This document shows positions 51,421-55,356 of a DNA stretch of 55,356 nucleotides, piece by piece. The first letter of the stretch is position 1. Every line of letters begins with the position of its first letter. The translations under genes and the position numbers were made by a program. The DNA is from Apostichopus californicus (taxonomy: Eukaryota > Echinodermata > Holothuroidea > Aspidochirotida > Stichopodidae), in NCBI GenBank assembly GCA_020650975.1, contig JAIPMN010001642.1, positions 15,716 to 71,071 on the forward strand. Reading direction: 5' to 3'. Below the pieces are notes generated by a model, which searched no databases, was not told the DNA's origin, and saw only the letters and a program-made list of their open reading frames with translations.

Positions 51421-53039
51421 TATCTCCATTATTTTCTCTTGTCTTGCTCTATTGGTTGAGTTACTGCAACTACTCAAGTTAGATAAGATTTCATTGGTCG
51501 TAATTAAAGGCAGTGACTCGTCAATAAAAAACATTTATTTAATCCAACTGTCTTTTATATCCCTACACACAACTGCACATAGCAAACTCAGCTAATCTAC
51601 TTCAAAATGATTCACACCCTGGACCGGTTAATGCAGTCTGGGTGGGTATGCGTCAGATATGCGGTCAAGCAAAACACTCGAGAAAAAACCCGAAAAAAAC
51701 CCCGAAACCTTGCCTGTGTTTGTAGGATGGTATACGGTAATTTCGCGATGCTAATCGAACAAACATGTAGTACTAGTGATACCTGTGATTGCTCTGTGGT
51801 TAATTTCTATCCTACAAGTTGTGATTTAATCGATGGCTTTTATCAAATTTCGCAAGAAATATATATTTGTTATGCTTGTATAGTTTCTTGAGTCATACAT
51901 CAGTCTCAGCAAGGAACAACATTCCCTAACTTCGTACAAGTCTTAAATTTTAAGGTGTAATTCGGGTAAATGCCTCAGAAAACAAATTTGACGTTTCCTT
52001 ATCGCACTGTATAAATTTTAGCTGGTTTCGTCGATACTGTTTGGATTAAAATTACGCTCGGAAAAGTGATTACGAGTTATGTTTGAATATCAAACACAGC
52101 AGATACCATTTCTATCAGTGCAGCTACGTATGTATAAAACAATAGGCCCTACGCGAAGTTAGGGAACACGTGACGTCACCGTAACCCACCAAACCACCTA
52201 ACCGGAAGTACGACTCTCTCTCTTACGCTTAGAATGGAATGATAAACGCGGTATCTACTTTAACCATTGGCATTCTAAAGTAATCACTTTTACATGACTG
52301 CTAAATTTTTGCAAGTTGACCTGTCATAGCCACCACATAATCAATATCCGATTGATTTTCGATTATCATACCGTCTTTGAGCTTGAAGAGTAGAATGTTG
52401 TGTATTTCCCCAGTCACATTCTCCTATCATGGTGAGATCTGCACATTTTAACGAGGTTGTAAAGTATTCTAAACTATCTCCAATCATTATCTTCTATTTT
52501 TTCACTGAAATTTCTTCGAATCTTACCCTTCCGCTCCCACACCCACAAGAAAAGTCGTCGCAGTATTGTCCCTAATTTTAAGCTTTTCTACGGATCTGCG
52601 AAGCCCTATCCGAAGGACGAATTAAAGTGGATGAACACCGATTTACATCAAGCTTTCATTTTAATAATTGTTAATAGAAACAGAAACAATCGCACAAATA
52701 AAATATATTTTTGCAAAAACAAGTCCGTCATTTTTTTCTCTTCATGAACCCTCTAAAACGATAGAAAAATCAATTAAGGTTTGGCTCTCTAGATTATTGA
52801 CTCCTATATGCCTACTTCTTACACACAAAATACATGAAGCCAGTACACGTCCGACTCTGTAGACTGCTTAAAACCATATTCCTAATACGGGAAGACATCA
52901 GTTAGGCTTCCTTTTCAGTAAGAAGTCCAGTATATAGCTCCTTTGGCGCTGTTTACTACGCAAAACTACATTACGCGACATATGCTTTCTTGTGTCAGGC
53001 TGACACATGTATGTTCAACACGCAATCCTACGTCATTAC
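51421..53039. other. Intergenic region
   Basis: No supported coding sequence. The ORFs at 51607-51891 and 52668-52862 have no recognised similarity. Local CpG use rises around 52140-52260. Confidence 0.6.
52150..52260. promoter_or_regulatory. Promoter-like cluster: E-box, CRE, ETS
   Basis: CACGTGACGTCACC contains an E-box CACGTG (52168-52173) overlapping a full CRE TGACGTCA (52171-52178). ACCGGAAGTA (52201-52210) is a consensus ETS site, and CTCTCTCTCTTACGC is a pyrimidine-rich initiator-like stretch. Such sites mark CpG-type promoters. It could drive a neighbour beyond the window or a divergent transcript; no exon was identified. Confidence 0.4.
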
Positions 53040-53605
53040 CAGGGGCGTATCCAGGATGTTCTAATCAGGGGGGCGCGAATTAATATCTAAGCCGAGCGCC
53101 ATCATCAGTTGGCGCGCAGCGTACAAGAAAATTTCTGGTTTTGACACCCCCAGATCACCGGAAACGGCACATCTCGGGCTTAAAAATGACCAACCAGATG
53201 TACACTTTTGCCTGAGAACCAAGTATTTTCCCAATAGTTTTTTTTTCCATCCATAACCTTTTTGAAGATTGTTACCAGTCACACATCATGTTCGACCTCA
53301 TCGCATCTCCTGTGGATCATTGCTTTTGTAGGTGATTCTACGTCGCGGCCCACAATACCCGTCAGCCCCACTTTTCAAGGTTTTAAGCCCATTGTTCGTT
53401 CTTAATTTGAAAATTCACACTTCTCGTGAAATAAACTCACTTCAAAACATACCCATAATGTTGCACAAAATTTCATCTATATGGACAACCAATACAGAAA
53501 AAACTCCTTCAACCCCCAACAGACCCGGTCAAAATTGCACGAGTAGAGGGAAGTATGTTTAGGAATGTTGGTCAGGGAAATTTCGAAAATTCAGACACGG
53601 TCAAT
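53040..53605. mobile_element. Non-autonomous DNA transposon fragment
   Basis: Starts CAGGGGCGTATCCAGGATG, the style of a hAT-like terminal repeat, then a G-rich run and the hairpin module CTAAGCCGAGCGCC … GGCGCGCAGCGTACAAGAA (53085-53130). This module recurs in the element at 53616. No transposase seen and no right terminal repeat identified, so limits are approximate. Confidence 0.5.
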
Positions 53606-53615
53606 ATATTGGTGC

Positions 53616-54367
53616 ATGGGCGCAGATCAGTCTTGGATAATGGTGGGGACGCGTGTCTGTTCTCTGATACTATCTAAGCGGAGCGCGACCATGGGTTCGC
53701 GCGTAGCGTACAAGAAGTTTTTGGCAAATGTACCTCCCAGATCGCCGGAAATAACACTTCCCAGACCCAATGGTGCCCCCAAACCTCCTTAAGTTTTAGA
53801 TCTCATGGCTTAGAAATTTAGTTTGGAGAAATGCATGGGCGTCTGCAGAAAAAAATCAGGGGACTAATAATTCAAGTAGACTTTTGTATACGATGGGTCT
53901 GGGGTCCTCTCCCATGCAGAAAACAATTAAAGACTGCCGCAAATGCGATTTCTGTCCTATATTTAACAACTGTGGATAAATATAATAAAATGAGAACTGG
54001 ACGTGAAGCAAGCTCAAATTTTCAACACACAGTGTGAGTTGTTAATGATTGTTTTGTTCGCACTCAGTCCGTTTTGCTGACCACAATTTACCAGTCTCTT
54101 GTATAGATTATGTTTCACATGATTGAATGTGTTAATACTTCAGCGGAGAAGTCACGCCTAACAGTGTCAATAGTAATAATTCTCGTCTTTTATAGTAGCA
54201 TGTCATTTGCACAATGCTGGATCAAATTGGGCCAAAGTTCAATACAGGGGAATTTGAAATGCAACGTTTGGTCAAGACAAATGGTGGGGACACGGTATAT
54301 CATGTCCCCACCACTGAAAAAGTTGGTGGCGACGCGTCTCGCTGTCCCCGCCAGGATCTGCGCCCAT
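53616..54367. mobile_element. MITE-like element with TIRs and target duplication
   Basis: Terminal inverted repeats ATGGGCGCAGATC (53616-53628) and GATCTGCGCCCAT (54355-54367) are perfect over 13 bp. They are flanked by direct repeats ATATTGGTG (53606-53614 and 54368-54376), a 9-bp or mismatched 10-bp target site duplication. The 752-bp interior has no transposase and includes GGTGGGGAC segments near both ends and a second GGGCGTCTGCAG start-like sequence at about 53836, suggesting nesting. Confidence 0.75.
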
Positions 54368-54376
54368 ATATTGGTG

Positions 54377-55356
54377 TACAAATATAAAAACCTCTCATAA
54401 CGGCTACTATAAAAAATTCGTTGAAGGAAATTAAAAAATACCAGATATTTCCGAAACCGAACACTACACACATAGACAGTTTGGAGGCTGTTCATCCTGG
54501 ATCGCCATGTTCATTGTTCACTGATATGATGTGATATCTGCCGTTTGCTTTACAAATTCGAATAATTGAAATGAGTCTGAAATAAATAACTTTTATAAGT
54601 TTATTGGCAATCCCCCACATTCTTTTCATTTCGAAAGACGCACAGTTTTAAGTTCATTACACACTGAAGGCTTCGATTCTCTATTTGCCTTCAGTTTAGG
54701 GAAGATCTTGGGATTTTCATCCCTATAGATATCGCTAGATATTGCTAGATATCCATACAGTACAGTGTCTTTGGGATTTCTTGGGATTTTTCGGGGCCTG
54801 ATCTTGGGAAATTGCAAAATCGGGAGTGGTCACACTCCATGTAGGTCAGTGCACGACCTCTAGACGTCACTAATATTGTGAAGGTATTGGGAAGGTCATT
54901 AATTAAGTTTCGTAACTCATCGGGAAGCATTAGAGGGGTGGGCGTAGGGTTGTGAGGCGTGCGTTTTCATGCAGATGGGAACAATCTCAAGAAGTGATGG
55001 GTGCGTCCGCCCACCGGCAATGATACGCCTTTGGATCCACTACATGATATTCACAGGAAATTTGCTCAATTCTCAAACCGCATGCGGAATTTATTTTTAG
55101 ATTCATTGTATGAATTACGGTACTAGTGGTGGGGTAACAATTAGCATTCAGTTCGCGTTGTATAACATTTTATCTCTGCATGGCAGTGTTGCATCGAAGG
55201 ACATATGTCTAGTGCAGTTCGCATATAGAACCTGGTCTAATACCGAAATGCGTCATGTTCCCCGATGATTCGGTCGAGTTCAAGACCAGCCACAGTTGGT
55301 TTCATAGCACAATTTTACAATTGTCCATACACACACACGCGTCATGATATACTATA
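54377..55356. other. Intergenic sequence, nothing recognised
   Basis: Includes a stretch with repeated TTGGGATTT (54710-54800). The minus-strand ORFs here (61-101 residues) show no known domain. Confidence 0.5.

Noticed and set aside
53332..53792. Small ORFs as transposase remnants
   Set aside because: No catalytic motifs or recognisable domain; the sequence is explained by non-autonomous elements.

Overview
This window is animal nuclear DNA: AT-rich, with interrupted coding sequence, GT-AG introns, many minisatellites, poly(G)/poly(C) tracts and short tRNA-derived and inverted-repeat mobile elements. It holds most of one gene on the + strand, a tensin (focal-adhesion adaptor). I recovered 26 coding exons between 5638 and 48195. 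All phases agree, and together they give 8,088 nt of open frame (2,695 residues plus a stop). Protein numbering below starts at the first base of the exon at 5638, because the true start exon was not found. The organism is inferred to be a marine deuterostome invertebrate, probably an echinoderm and perhaps a sea cucumber. This rests on a tensin that fits no single vertebrate paralogue, the repeat style, and resemblance to echinoderm repeats as I remember them. It has not been proven.

Layout. 1-5637: no recognised exon. 5638-25463: exons 1-11 encode a short lead-in, the PTEN-like phosphatase domain and the C2 domain. 26061-38738: exons 12-18, including three very large exons, encode a roughly 2,000-residue low-complexity central region rich in Ser/Pro/Gln. 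38921-42013: SH2 domain. 44007-48195: linker and C-terminal PTB domain. 48196 to about 51420: a long AT-rich 3' UTR ending near a canonical AATAAA at 51391. 51421-55356: intergenic DNA with a promoter-like CRE/E-box/ETS cluster near 52165-52210 and a cluster of non-autonomous mobile elements (53040-54376).

How the parts work together. By family knowledge, the N-terminal phosphatase-C2 unit binds actin or lipid, the disordered middle carries short docking motifs, and the SH2 and PTB domains link phosphotyrosine proteins and integrin beta tails to the cytoskeleton. The phosphatase loop here keeps the catalytic Cys but has Pro where the catalytic Arg should be, so enzyme activity is unlikely.

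The most unusual content is non-coding: about ten different minisatellites within one gene. One triplicates an exon's splice-donor boundary (33198-33431), one abuts the SH2 acceptor (39795-40475), one carries a conserved hairpin in every unit (14845-15212), and one roughly 150-bp repeat carries nuclear-receptor DR1 sites (22281, 22435). No rRNA, intact tRNA gene, CRISPR array or bacterial feature was seen.
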